Below, one piece after another: positions 36,775-47,697 of a stretch of DNA of 64,000 nt. The stretch comes from Adineta ricciae (Eukaryota; Rotifera; Eurotatoria; Adinetida; Adinetidae): NCBI GenBank assembly GCA_905250025.1, contig CAJNOJ010000064.1:62001-126000 (forward strand), read 5' to 3'. Every line of letters begins with the position of its first letter. Within the stretch, counting starts at the first letter, position 1. Position numbers and translations under genes: made by a program. A model generated the notes under the pieces. It was given only the letters and a program-made list of their open reading frames with translations, was not told where the DNA came from and searched no databases.

Positions 36775-38330
36775 TTCGTATTGAGTTATCTGTACGAATG
36801 AGTGAATATTATACCTATATATAGTCAGCGTAATTGGCGAAACAGTTCGATTGGCCCAATAAAAAATCAAAAGTGTGACGTCATTCGTTTAAAACGACAC
36901 GCCTTTCTTAAAGTGTTTACACCTGCAACTACGTGCTTATATTTTCATAGAACCAACGACCGTGGCTATCGCATAGAAGAGAAGAAGTATGATAGACACC
37001 ATAAATATACTTTTGCATTCATCAGAGTCAATCGAAAAGAACGGCGAAAAAGGAACGAACTCCGCATAAACTGATGGGAAAGTACTTTTACACATACAAG
37101 CGCCCATTTCACCTGCGTTTTCTCATTTATGCCATTTATCAATAACACGTAGCAAAATGCATGCCCTCAGTTTGTGTTTTTCTGATCGAATAGATTCGAT
37201 ATATGTATAATGGCAATTTATAAACATATGTACGTAGTTAACATCTAAACAATAACTATGCTCATATACCAGTTCCTTCTCTTAATTATACCTCAATTTT
37301 CATAGTTATTGTTTTTCAAAACTAATTCAATGTGAGATACCACGAAGGATAGTGTTCTATGGTGTCGTCATAAAATGATGAACTTGTTGTCACTTCCATA
37401 GGATTCTACACTGAATACAAAGATGATAAAGTAAAAAATTCCATGAAACGAAATTTCATTTATAATGCATATCAAATACAAAAATGTACTTTTACGTGTT
37501 GAATGTACTATTAAATAAACCTTTTGACTAATTTCATAGATGACTAATCTTATCTTGTTTATTATCAAGGTGATTCATCTATGACTAATAAAGACCCCTA
37601 TTTAAAACAATCGAAAGTATCCCCATTTCCTAGATCTCCGTTCAAACTGCATCGTACATCTAGATAACCAATACATAAGTTGCTTAACTATTATTGCAAT
37701 GATATGGGCGTATTCAAACGCTTGTTGCAATCACTGACAGTAGTCAACTAACGTGATGACCTGAAAGATATCTTTTGAGGTCAGTAGTGACAATCGACGC
37801 ACACCAGTGTTTATCTTTTACGAATCAAACCGCTGAAAAGTATCGAAAATCAACGATGGTTGATCTGATCGCATGTATACGGTGTATCTCTGAATACTTC
37901 AATGAATTAAACAGAATGAAAGTGTGTGCCGGTTATGTGAAGGATGCTCCACATCTTCAAATGTTCAAACGCGAAGTCGAATTTGACATGGCTGTTCATG
38001 CACATGCAGATGTTTCATATATTAATTGTTTGGCAGCACACTGTAATGAAGCACAAACTGGTCAGCTGGTCCGAGAAAAATCAGTATATAAGTGAGCCTG
38101 ATTTCGCAACGTTTTTCAATACAAGTGAGTCATTTATATATCTTTCGTTTTTGAAGAAAAGCATGATGATGATGATGGTTGCATTTATAGTTACAAGTTT
38201 CTTGTGAAATACTAAGTATAAATGAATAGAATTTGACTTGAGCTTTCTCGAGAAACGGAAATGAATCGATTTATTATCAATAAGTCGTTTATCAAACAAA
38301 AAAAGAAAGAAGGATCGAGAATTTTAAGAA
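36775..38330. other. Gene-poor interval with one doubtful plus-strand ORF
   Basis: 1.55 kb, AT-rich. An ORF with ATG at 37856 and stop at 38095 (80 codons, open upstream to 37775) contains VDLIACIRCISEYFNELNRM but no known motif. A GATGATGATGATGG patch lies near 38165. Confidence 0.4.
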
Positions 38331-39109
38331 TTAATATCCATATAATTGTAATTCGGAATATTGTGCACAGTCCAATACTTGTCGGACACTCAAAATAAGA
38401 AATCGGTAACTCTTATATCGATTTGAATTGGGAAACATTTGAATCGTACCGCATTTATGTCTCCCAGGATCAGATTTTAGATCACTATCACCAACATAGA
38501 TTAAAGACCAGCTGGAACCTACAAGAAGATCTGTTCCCGAATGATTGCTTCCTTCCAGTGTCACTAAGATAGGATCACGTCCAGGATAATCATCGCCTGT
38601 GCATATTTGAAATCCAGTTACCAATGGCGCACCACGTTTTAACTCGATATGCAAACCCGTTTGTGAACCACATCCACAAATGTGCGCATCAGCTGCACAA
38701 AGTCCGAAATTAACATATTTCGTGGCAATGTTTCCATCACATGCATTACTTGGTGACTCGTCAAGATGATATTGACCAGTACCATTGGTGTACGGTGATG
38801 CTATCGTACTATTATAGCCCATGAATGCTTCGTATACACCGTAGATTGTGTCATTGGGAGTAATAAGTGGTGGCAGGTCTGAAAAATTCTGATAAAGTCT
38901 ACCTTTTCTCTGTGTTAACTGTTGAACACGTTACCTTTATTTATCAATGATCTTGTATCGGTCACTATAGTCGTTACTTCGAACTGTTCATTGACAACAC
39001 TCGATGAACTTGTAGATTTTGCTGTCTTTTTCAATCTCTTGCTGCTCGCATAGAATGAAATGACGCTCCCTACTACGATCAAAATAGTAATAATAGTGAA
39101 ATAAATCAT
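38331..39109 (-). CDS. Type II membrane protein with discoidin-like (F5/8-type) ectodomain
   Basis: Two exons from the first ATG in frame: 39109-38935 and 38878-38331, 240 aa. A transmembrane helix lies at the very N-terminus (IYFTIITILIVVGSVISFY) followed by a basic stop-transfer KRLKK, a Ser/Thr stalk and an ectodomain. The ectodomain has ESPSNACDGN, LHIELKRGAPLVTGFQICT, WSLIYVGDSDL, FPNSNRYKSYRFL and a closing YSELQLYGY. This is the pattern of galactose-binding, discoidin-type domains that bind glycans or lipids. The coding frame also continues upstream of 39109 to a TTTTTAG acceptor (about 39144), so a further 5' exon may exist. Confidence 0.75.
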
Positions 39110-40769
39110 GCATGTCAGTTTTCGTTTAGAAGCGAGATCACATCTAAAAATGAAAAGATTCCCTTGATTGAGTATTTCTATCTCACACAATGTCTATACA
39201 TGCGATTTGATCGAGTAGATGGGTTGTATGTTGGTAACTAAAACAAACAAACGATTTACAAAATTATGTTCTTTGATCTACCATAAATTACATTCTGAAC
39301 GTCGACTTTACTCGTTTGCATCATTTATGTGGAATTCATGCAATTTGAACACCTACATGCACATCGAGACGGGAATAAACCAGTGGCTTCTAATTTGCAG
39401 GTAATGATATACATAAATACATGAGCTGTCTACTGATGCCGAAGATTATCTCGTTCTCAAAAGTTTTAATTTCGAACAAAATGGAAGCAGATGCCAGCGA
39501 TTAACTCTTGTAAATATTTGAGAACAGCACCAGTTTACCAACTGCTCAAATGTTTAATACGGATTCAAGCTTCAGTTTTCTCTTATTCTTGTCGACATTA
39601 AACCGAAACGCAATGAGTAACGATAAAAAAATTCGTTTCTTCCAACCGGTGCATCTGTTTGTGTGTTGCGACGCAAGTATCTTTTCAACATGCTTGTTCT
39701 CTGAGTTTTCATCGATTCCCTGTTGGATTTCACAAGTTGTGCTTCAAAGATATACATCTGGTTAGATTTTTATCAAATTTCCTTTTCTTTATGTGCAGTA
39801 GGGCATAACATGCTTTCCAAGAACTCGTGATATTCATATCTTTTAACAAATAACTCTCTTCTGTATGCATAAGCTCGCTATTTTGTAAAAGAATATACAA
39901 CGTCTTGTGGTACTACAGTCAATTTATCACACTCGCATCTTTCTCACCCTCAAACACTATTCACATTTGAACTACTCATTTCGAAGAATTGTGCATTTGC
40001 CGTAGAATTTGTTTTCATAGTCAAATGTTACTCTGTTCTACTAGCTTTACTGTGCGAATCGGTACATTTCGACGTCATGATTCTTTTTGCAACGTAGAAT
40101 TACACCGTACTACCGAAAATAGTCTCGTTGTCTAAAAACTGAAAGTGTTGTGTAGATCTAAAAGTTTGAGTTGATTACTGACTATCATCTCATTTATTTC
40201 ATGGATATCTGTCCTATAAACCGTTCTGAAATCTCATGAGCACGTGTTTGATACTGCGTAGGATTACTGAATTATTAGAAGTATGTCACTTGGAGAAGAC
40301 GATATATACTGCATTTTGTATTCTTATTTTCCAATCAGTCGGCCAGCATTTTCATTCAATATTATGTTTTACTACCTATTGTGTCGTGTACCTGAGGAAG
40401 TCATCGATTGTTCAATGTCAAATCAGATACTGTGCTATAATATGATTGACGAAGATGCACTTTTTCTAAATAAAAACAAAAGAAATTTGACAGCGTACCT
40501 TGGTAGGAACTCTTAGGAATTCAAAATTATTACACCTCGAACTTTGCCTCCTGAATAAGAACATAACCCCAAGATGGACACTACCTATTCTCACGTCGTT
40601 TATTTTTGTGAAATGACTAACTAAGTTTTCTAATGTCCCCGAACTGTCGTTTCTAGTTTCAAGAATAAAGTAGATTCAATATCTTGATTACATTTATTTT
40701 CGTTCATTCAAAAACAAAATAAAGATGATATTCGTGCATAATGATAAAACAAAAAAAATAATTCTCTTG
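39110..40769. other. Gene-poor AT-rich interval
   Basis: 1.65 kb with only short unsupported ORFs on both strands. It may hide the first exon of the discoidin-like gene near its left end. Confidence 0.4.
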
Positions 40770-43700
40770 TCATTCGAGCTTGGATTGCTTGTAGAGTGCA
40801 AGCAAAAGATGTTTTAATTCAATCTGGAAGTTTTCTCGGAATTCTTCTTCACAGTCTTGGTCTGTACTATATTGACCAATGGGAAAGCGAAGCATTTTAC
40901 CATTCACTGGACTACCGATTGAGAATGTGATCATCCGTTCCTTCTCAAGAAAACTTGCCAAGCACACAATAATAGTAGGACAATAACGAACCATGTTTCG
41001 TTGCAATTCATGATACATAAGGATATCGTAATTCTGATGTTCATCAAGTAGACTGTATGAATTACTTAACCAAATGCAATCACCATACGACCAAGAGTAT
41101 CTTTGATTGTGGAGTTTGAAAAAGATTTGTTTCGCTTCAGAGAATGCGTACGACGCCTTGACAAAGATATTTTGCTGAGCAATCGATTGTCGAGGAGGTA
41201 ACTGTTTTGGTACCTGTGCAATCGAAAGTGTACATTGAGAAATCTCTTCGATGGAATGTAAGTTTTTATCAGAAGGGCAGATAAGTTCACATATGGATTC
41301 TAATCGAACTTCTAAATCATCGATCGTCCATGGTGGATAATCAGGATAGCCGAAAGCGTAGCTAAATGTGTCATTTAGATATCTCGTCAAACATTTGACA
41401 TCATCCGACTTCTTTTTCTTTGAGTCTACAAAGTAAGCTAGACACATTATTGAAAACAAAAGTGTTGCAAAACTTACATTGCGTTACGATTTCAGTTTCT
41501 AAACGCTCACGAGCATCATTCCGCTCATTTGGAAGAATTTTACCCTCATCATCGTGCGTTGGCACCGTATGTGTTATTAACCAGAAGAGTAAAGCACAGA
41601 TGCTCGTTGTATCGATCGAGCTAAGCCATTGTGAAACTTTCGTATCCGATTGCCATGGTTGACACCAACTTTGTTTTGACAGAGAATCAGAACAAATATT
41701 TGTTTCCGATTTAATATGAGCATTTGAAAAACTTATTATAGTTAGTTTTGCGCGTTCGATCCACATTGGCCCAGAATCGTGTTGGATCATAATGTGTTTC
41801 GGTTGCAAGTTTCTATGACGTACACCTTGGGAATGAATGCATTTGATGATCGTCAGTACCTTTTGGGTTAATTGAACTGCTTGAAGTATATCTAGAACAT
41901 GATGATCTTTTCGTCGAATGAATTCTTCAAGTGATAATCCCGGTGCACGTTCTATAATCATCCAACGGTTATCATCCTTTTCGGAATAATCAATCAGTTG
42001 AGATACATTATCAATACCTAAACAAAATTCAATACTATGAAAATGATCTGGACTTGCGGTACTTACCTTTCAGAATTGTTAATGCTTGTAGTTCATTAAT
42101 ATTTTCGCATTTCTTGAAAACAGCACACTGATTTCGTTTTAGCTTGCCGCGTATTAACAAGACTCGACCGTTCTCATCTACTTTTTTTGTTATCTCCCAC
42201 TGATTACTCAAATCAGCACTAGGTAATGTCACTAAATAAATTAGAACTTATCTTATGATAAAGTGAAGGTCAGTTCGACTCACATTTCGAAGAAGAGTTC
42301 CAACCATTAGTGGGGAAAAGTGATTGACTACTCGGCTTTGGCTCTTGATATGACGCGATACTCGAATCCGTACTATCGCTTGAACAAGATAAGTTGCAAC
42401 TATATGTACGAACAGGTGGAACTGTATTCGTCTCAAGTTGACATTGTAATGTATTATGCCCATCAAGCGTACGTTCATGCCATTCTTCGAAGAGTCTCTG
42501 TGTTGAATTGATGCTTTTCAATTTGATTGCGTAGCCAGTTTTTTTGTCGTGTGAGGAGACATAGTACTTATTATCTGGATGTTTTGACAGGCTGGATAAT
42601 ACTTCCGGTGTTATGTCAGTTTGAAAACCGGTGATTTTTATTCGATATGAATCTTTGGGCTCGATCATTGTTCGTCGCAATTCACGAGAATGGCCATACG
42701 CACAATCAGATGCTGAACAGGTTGAATAATTGGTACATGCGATATGTTTCCAATCGCATTTGTCAGCTTCATGATTACAGCAACCAACTTGAAAAAACTT
42801 ACACAGATCTGTTGTATCTATATCGAAAGAACACTGTATATTCATATTGTCATGAATTCGACCGTTCCATTTTTTCACAAAATCGCTCGCAACTTCCAGA
42901 ACGTGTATATTGATCAGTCAACATTCAGTTGATGAATCTTGTTGACTAGTTCGTCGCATAAGTATATTGCGAATTGGCCAATTATTGAATAACTTCGATA
43001 GGCTGTTTGCATTTGTTGTTAATGGAAGATTGGTTACATGAATACGATATTTTTGGGCCGATCGCTGTGAACCTAATACTTCAGTTGTTACCGGTTGTGA
43101 ACGACGGCGCTCACCTTTTTCTATGCTGATATTGACAGATTTAATTTGATGTGGCTTATTTAACAAAGCTTTATCCACGGAATCGTAGCTATACAAAAAT
43201 GAATGAAGAGAAACAATATTATCTCAACAATTATGATAAACATACTCGAAAAATTCGACTTGACAAAGACCATCGTCTTCACTGGTAGAAATATTTTTTA
43301 TTTTTCCATATTTGTCTTGGAAGTATTCCTGTATATCTTTTTTGGTTAGTTTGTTTTCTATGCCGTGAACAAGAAGAGTTGTGACGCCTAATTTCCCTTT
43401 CAAAGGACCTTTATCAGGCACTGATCGGTAAACTTCGACATGTTGATCATCGATTCGAATCGGCCGATTGTTCATTAACTTATCAACATTAGCCTCGTCG
43501 GTAAACTTAACCGAACTGTATCTTTTGTTTTGACCTGAAAAGATATTGATGGTTTCTTGTTCATCTAGATAAACACTACGTATCTTTCCTTACCTGATTC
43601 TAATGGAACGCTACATATTTGTACTTGGTATTCTTTCAATAAGGATGCTCGCAATGATTCTTCAGTAGTATGTTTGGCAAGGTTTTCGAAGAAGACTTTT

Positions 43701-43831
43701 GTTTTATCCACTTTTAAAGGCATTTGTATTTTATCTAAAACTATGCCACAATCATTTTCGATTTTCACAGTGAAGGCGTTCTCAACCAAACTTACCGAGT
43801 TGAATATAGATTGTAAAGAAAATCTTGTCAT
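40770..43831 (-). CDS. RRM / CCCH zinc-finger / pseudokinase fusion protein, interrupted by one TGA
   Basis: Seven exons: 43831-43594, 43534-43246, 43188-42284, 42231-42067, 42017-41478, 41425-40770, with 43188-42284 treated as one exon through a TGA at 42920-42918; total 930 sense codons plus that TGA. The order is: RRM-like units (TKVFFENLAKHTTEESL; TLLVHGIENKLTKKDIQEYF; YRIHVTNLPLTTNANSLSKL), a cysteine-rich CCCH-type block (CKFFQVGCCNHEADKC, IACTNYSTC, CAYGHSR), another RRM-like unit, a Ser-rich linker, then a kinase fold. The kinase has CAVFKKC in the N-lobe, but VRHRNLQPKHIM in place of HRDLKPxN and ISFSNA in place of DFG, so it should be catalytically dead. About 200 unassigned residues follow. 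Probably a cytoplasmic RNA-binding regulator. Confidence 0.75.
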
Positions 43832-44153
43832 TATTTATACATAGAAAAACCCAGATACTTGGGAATTTTATCTTTATTAAACCATTAGAAACGCCTTTGA
43901 TGGAAGCGTATTGGGAATAAGACCTGATACCATTACGTGAATCATAATGAATGTGACAGCTGTTGCGTGTTTGTCTTGCAAACACGTATTTACAAAGAAT
44001 GTATTGATTTCTTATTCTCTTCCTTCGATCATGAAATTTCATTCCAGTTTAGATACATTTATTTTTAGCTGCCATTATTACACTCACATAACGAAATGAA
44101 CAAAAATTAAGTATAAGTATAAACAGTTTTATGAACTGAAGTGAATATTGAGG
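43832..44153. other. Intergenic
   Basis: 322 bases upstream of the RRM/pseudokinase gene; nothing recognised. Confidence 0.4.
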
Positions 44154-44493
44154 TCAACAATCGCCAGTGTTTGGTATGCAGAATACACTGGAACCACCGC
44201 ATCCTTTACATCGTTTACCCTCTGGACAACCCGTGACGAAACATGATTCTTCTGCTCGCTTAGCTTTAGTAAGCCAAGCTACAGTAAAAACTTGGGTCGG
44301 TGTTGAGGCCGAATCAACATGAAAACCATGTTTACCATCGTTGAGTAAATCTGGTAGATCTGAACAGATAATTGTTATGAATTAAGTTTTGGTGCACTGA
44401 TGTAATCGTTTCAAATAAAAACTCACTTGGCGCTGCCCAGATATGCTGTGCGATGATGAGTAAGCAGATAACAACGACGATCATTTTGGTCAT
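44154..44493 (-). CDS. Small secreted cysteine-rich protein, 90 aa
   Basis: Two exons, 44493-44427 and 44359-44154, with a 67-nt intron (GTGAGT...TTCAG). Exon 1 encodes a signal peptide MTKMIVVVICLLIIAQHIWA. The mature part reads NLPDLLNDGKHGFHVDS, then TQVFTVAWLTKAKRAEES, then a cysteine-dense tail (SCFVTGCPEGKRCKGCGGSS, FCIPNTGDC) with seven cysteines. The second exon is too short for a simple ORF search, but both splice sites and the phase agree. Family not recognised. Confidence 0.72.
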
Positions 44494-45241
44494 GATGTGT
44501 TCTTGTCTCTTCAATAGTGTGTCGGTTGGTGAATGAATTTCGAAAAGATTTATCTGCGCTGAAATCCAGGGTCATCCTTCGTTCTTTCAAAAGACTAAAT
44601 GGACGTATATATAAATTGTCTTTGTTGACTGAATCGATTTCTCGACAGAATGACCTTGATCGTAGAGATTTAGTCAGCCGTATTACAAATCAACAGTCTG
44701 ACATACTAAACAGCCAATAGTCATCAGTAAAAGCGAAATAAATTCTTCGTTGTATTCGTTTGTGCTTAGCGAGATGTCCAAATGCATTTGACTCTAATTT
44801 TTCTGCTATATGTTATTACAGTCATATGTCGTTCGAGGTATAAATTGACATAAATATATCCACCAATGGTATTTTGTAGAACATGAAGAAAATTTCTTTG
44901 TTTAATGGGAATTCAAATTTTCATTTTCGTTACTCAATCATTGAATGATCAATCCGATGACTAGTAGAATAGTCATTCTTAGAAAAATGATTCGCATTAT
45001 CAATAAACTCAGTTCCCTTTTGCGCACCTGTGATTGTTTTCGTCTGATTTCTTTGAGACAATCGATTCTGAAGTATGCAGTTTCATGATTTTCGATTCTT
45101 GTTCTCGAAATCACACAACACAATCAAAAGAACAACGCAGTTTTCTGTCACCTTATATATGCTTAAAAATTCCATTCAAACCATTCATTCAAAGAAATCT
45201 ACGAAATTTGCATTTTGTATTTTCAATAAACCGCTATTCTA
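44494..45241. other. Intergenic, divergent
   Basis: About 750 AT-rich bases between the starts of the small secreted gene (minus) and the LEA-like gene (plus). No supported element. Confidence 0.4.
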
Positions 45242-45725
45242 ATGGGAGCTCTGAATACCAAAATCGATCCCGAAATCATCGCAACTATTCAAGAACACGG
45301 AAAAATAATAGCTACTAACCTTCCAAAAAACGTTCTTGTAAGTCAATCGGCAACGGCTCTATAATTCTCTTCATACTCGAGTTTAGATTCAAAGATCAGA
45401 TATTATCCGAAAGATGAAAGAAGCAGCACCAGAACCATATGAAGGTCTTCTCTATTCACATTTTCCTGATAATGTCGAGAAAGTCAATGCACTGGCTATT
45501 CAATATGCCACCTCGAAAACAGCGAAGAAGAATATCGCGCTCGAAATAAATCAAGAAATCAAGCCAAAAGTTGACGAACAAGTTGCGAACCAAGAAGCTG
45601 CGGTACAAGAAGCTACACGAAAGGCAGTGAAGAAAACCGTGAAGGAAACTGTGAGCAAAGCGATGCAGATAGCCGTGAAGAACATCAATATTAATACGCC
45701 CGATATCGATGCGGAAAATTTTTGA
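45242..45725 (+). CDS. Helical Ala/Lys/Glu-rich protein, LEA-like, 144 aa
   Basis: Two exons, 45242-45337 and 45387-45725, with a 49-nt intron (GTAAGT...GTTTAG). It starts MGALNTKIDPEIIATIQEHG. The first half is a mixed region (EPYEGLLYSHFPDNVEKVN). Residues 75-135 are a long amphipathic helix rich in Ala, Lys, Val and Glu (VANQEAAVQEATRKAVKKTV, KETVSKAMQIAVK) with an approximate 11-residue rhythm. Late-embryogenesis-abundant proteins, which rotifers use against desiccation, have such repeats, but the likeness is compositional only. No signal peptide. Family otherwise unrecognised. Confidence 0.65.
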
Positions 45726-46259
45726 ACTCTCCATGTGTATTTTTGGCGCAGAATTTAATAAATATTGAAATTCAATATGATGTTCATCATCGCTGAGGCG
45801 GTTTTCGAGATCAACTATGAACTTCTCAACAGTTTCAAGTTCGTTTTTTAGTAAATTTCCCGAGTTTATCATCGTTTTACGTAGCTGAAGCATTCTTTTT
45901 GACCAATAACAACGCTGAAGAGCATCATTCAATTGTCCTAGTTTAGTCAATACTTCTGCTTCGACAAAGAAATATTTACTAATATCCAATACTAAACGAG
46001 CTAGTAAACAATCTTCATGATCGTACATTAATAAATAATCGATATAATCAAGTGCTCATTCGTTAGTCGCAGCTCCAGCACCATCAGTTCCTCTCATGTT
46101 CATCTTTGCACAGAATATATAAATCGCTTGTGTTGTTCGAAGTTGTTTTGGAAAGTTTTGAACAACTCGTGGCTATAGACTGATATTCGAACAAATACGA
46201 GCGCCAATGACGGTCTTGTCGAGGCTTCTTTCGCACTCGATAGTTGAGTCTATTATCAT
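45726..46259 (-). pseudogene. Broken gene remnant, helical (TPR-like) protein
   Basis: A single minus-strand frame from the ATG at 46259 reads as protein but meets TAG at 46175-46173 and TGA at 46058-46056. Readable parts are MIIDSTIECERSLDKTVIG, VVQNFPKQLRTTQAIYIFC, then DYIDYLLMYDHEDCLLARLV, VEAEVLTKLGQLNDALQRCY and LLKNELETVEKFIVDLENRL. The VEAEVLTKLGQLNDAL part has the look of a tetratricopeptide helix pair. The frame stays open into the antisense of the LEA-like exon, where it is probably meaningless. No introns could be placed that remove the stops. Confidence 0.5.
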
Positions 46260-46662
46260 GGAAAAAAGTTTCTTTTCAACAGAAGATATTGTCGAGTTTT
46301 TCCAAACCGAATAATCAAATGATTCGGTTCTACAGCATCCGTGGAATCAACCGGACGATCAACGCGCAAACCAGGTTGCTCCATGCAAATAAATGTTCAT
46401 TGAGTGAAAATAACACTGATTTATTTTGAAGGAAGTAGATAGTTGAAGCTGGTTTTTTCCCAGTATTAATCATATTTTTATTGCAACGGGCACGTCATCG
46501 TCATATGGAACGGAGGAAAAAGGTAAAATCGAAGTGTTTTGTTGACTTATTCTATGTTTTGTCTTCCATGTGTAAGACATGGCAAAATTGCATTTTTATT
46601 TGTTTATCGACTTAAAATTTGTTTCTACAAACGTGAAATAAAAAAATTCACTTGAGAAACTT
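46260..46662. other. Intergenic
   Basis: 400 AT-rich bases. Nothing recognised. Confidence 0.35.
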
Positions 46663-47697
46663 TTAACCAATTACTCCACCGCTGGCATCAAGCCAATTAA
46701 CAACAAAATCATATTCGTTGACTGTTTGAACACCGTAAAAACTAAAATATAATCTTGGAGTATCTTCTTCGATATGTTCGATATAGAATAGATCAGATCC
46801 TCTTGTGTCAAATTGAACACGATGGCCAGTGCCTGGTCCTGGATTGGAATTTGTTGTCGATGTGTAAACTTCTACTTTACCAATATGAACATGTGCGCTA
46901 AGTTCCATGAATCCGCCTTGAGTGTTTCGATTATTTCGGAAATGTTCTGTTGTATCGACTTGGTAGTACCGAAACGTGTTGCTAGGTGTTGATGTTTCAA
47001 CTTTAACATTTGGAACAACGAAAGCTGGAATACCACATGTATATACGGTGATATTGTTCATTGCTGTAACTAATTCGATATAGTTCTGGACATGTACAAC
47101 ATGTTTTTTTTCGGTAGCAATTGTGAGGAGTTCATTATTGTTAATACCGAAACCAATACCAACAGCAAAAACACTAGATTTCGTTTGACTGAAGAATTGA
47201 GCTGATTCGACACCAACTGATGCACCGCAATTGCTATTTCCATCGGTGAAAACAACAGCAATTCGTGAAACACCTTCATGAAGACCTCGACAATGTTTAC
47301 CACAAACCAGTCGAGCATCACGTAGTGCGTCTCCTGTAGCGGTACAGCCACCGTTCATGTATGGAATGTTTTGAATCTTTCGAATCAGAACATCTTTGGT
47401 GAACTCTGACATGGGCATGTTATGAAAAGCGATTGGCATGTCAACAGTTTGACCATAATTGAACACCCATACTTGTACTTTCTTGGGGCCAATTTGTAAC
47501 ATGGAGACCATTTCAATGAGAGCTTTTTTGGCAGTTTCAAATGCAGCAGCACCAATACTGCCAGAGGAGTCGAGGATAATGAACAGATCCATAACTGTTT
47601 TGCAATTATTCTCTGCCCGTTCTTCGATCTGCTCCAAAAGAGATTTGGCAGAAACTGCCGATACTACAACCAATAGAAGCAGACAGAGTACACGCAT
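46663..47697 (-). CDS. Secreted von Willebrand factor A-domain protein
   Basis: Single exon, 344 aa. Signal peptide MRVLCLLLLVVVSAVSA. VWA domain from about residue 35 to 220 with a complete MIDAS metal site: DSSGS at residues 43-47, the Thr of GGCTATGDAL, and the Asp of VVFTDGNSN. The core strands VMDLFIIL and SSVFAVGIGFG match the fold. The C-terminal 120 residues form a separate beta-rich region (FRYYQVDTTEHF, LYFSFYGVQTVNEYDFVV) that I do not recognise. VWA proteins of this kind bind matrix or cell-surface partners through a divalent ion. The ATG at 47697 is fixed by the signal peptide. Confidence 0.9.
   Translation of the reverse strand: MRVLCLLLLVVVSAVSAKSLLEQIEERAENNCKTVMDLFIILDSSGSIGAAAFETAKKALIEMVSMLQIGPKKVQVWVFNYGQTVDMPIAFHNMPMSEFTKDVLIRKIQNIPYMNGGCTATGDALRDARLVCGKHCRGLHEGVSRIAVVFTDGNSNCGASVGVESAQFFSQTKSSVFAVGIGFGINNNELLTIATEKKHVVHVQNYIELVTAMNNITVYTCGIPAFVVPNVKVETSTPSNTFRYYQVDTTEHFRNNRNTQGGFMELSAHVHIGKVEVYTSTTNSNPGPGTGHRVQFDTRGSDLFYIEHIEEDTPRLYFSFYGVQTVNEYDFVVNWLDASGGVIG

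Noticed and set aside
37856-38095. Plus-strand ORF of 80 codons (MVDLIACIRCISEYFNEL...)
   Set aside because: No conserved motif, no signal peptide and no splice-supported extension; composition is plausible but not enough to call a gene.
42891-42920. A 30-nt intron (GTTGAC...GGAAG) removing the TGA of the pseudokinase gene
   Set aside because: It would keep frame, but it is far shorter than every other intron here, has weak sites, and deletes a conserved RRM strand.
45456-45725. Minus-strand continuation of the broken helical gene through the LEA-like exon
   Set aside because: Sequence there (FLHGFLHCLSCSF) is the complement of the Ala/Lys repeat and has no protein character of its own.
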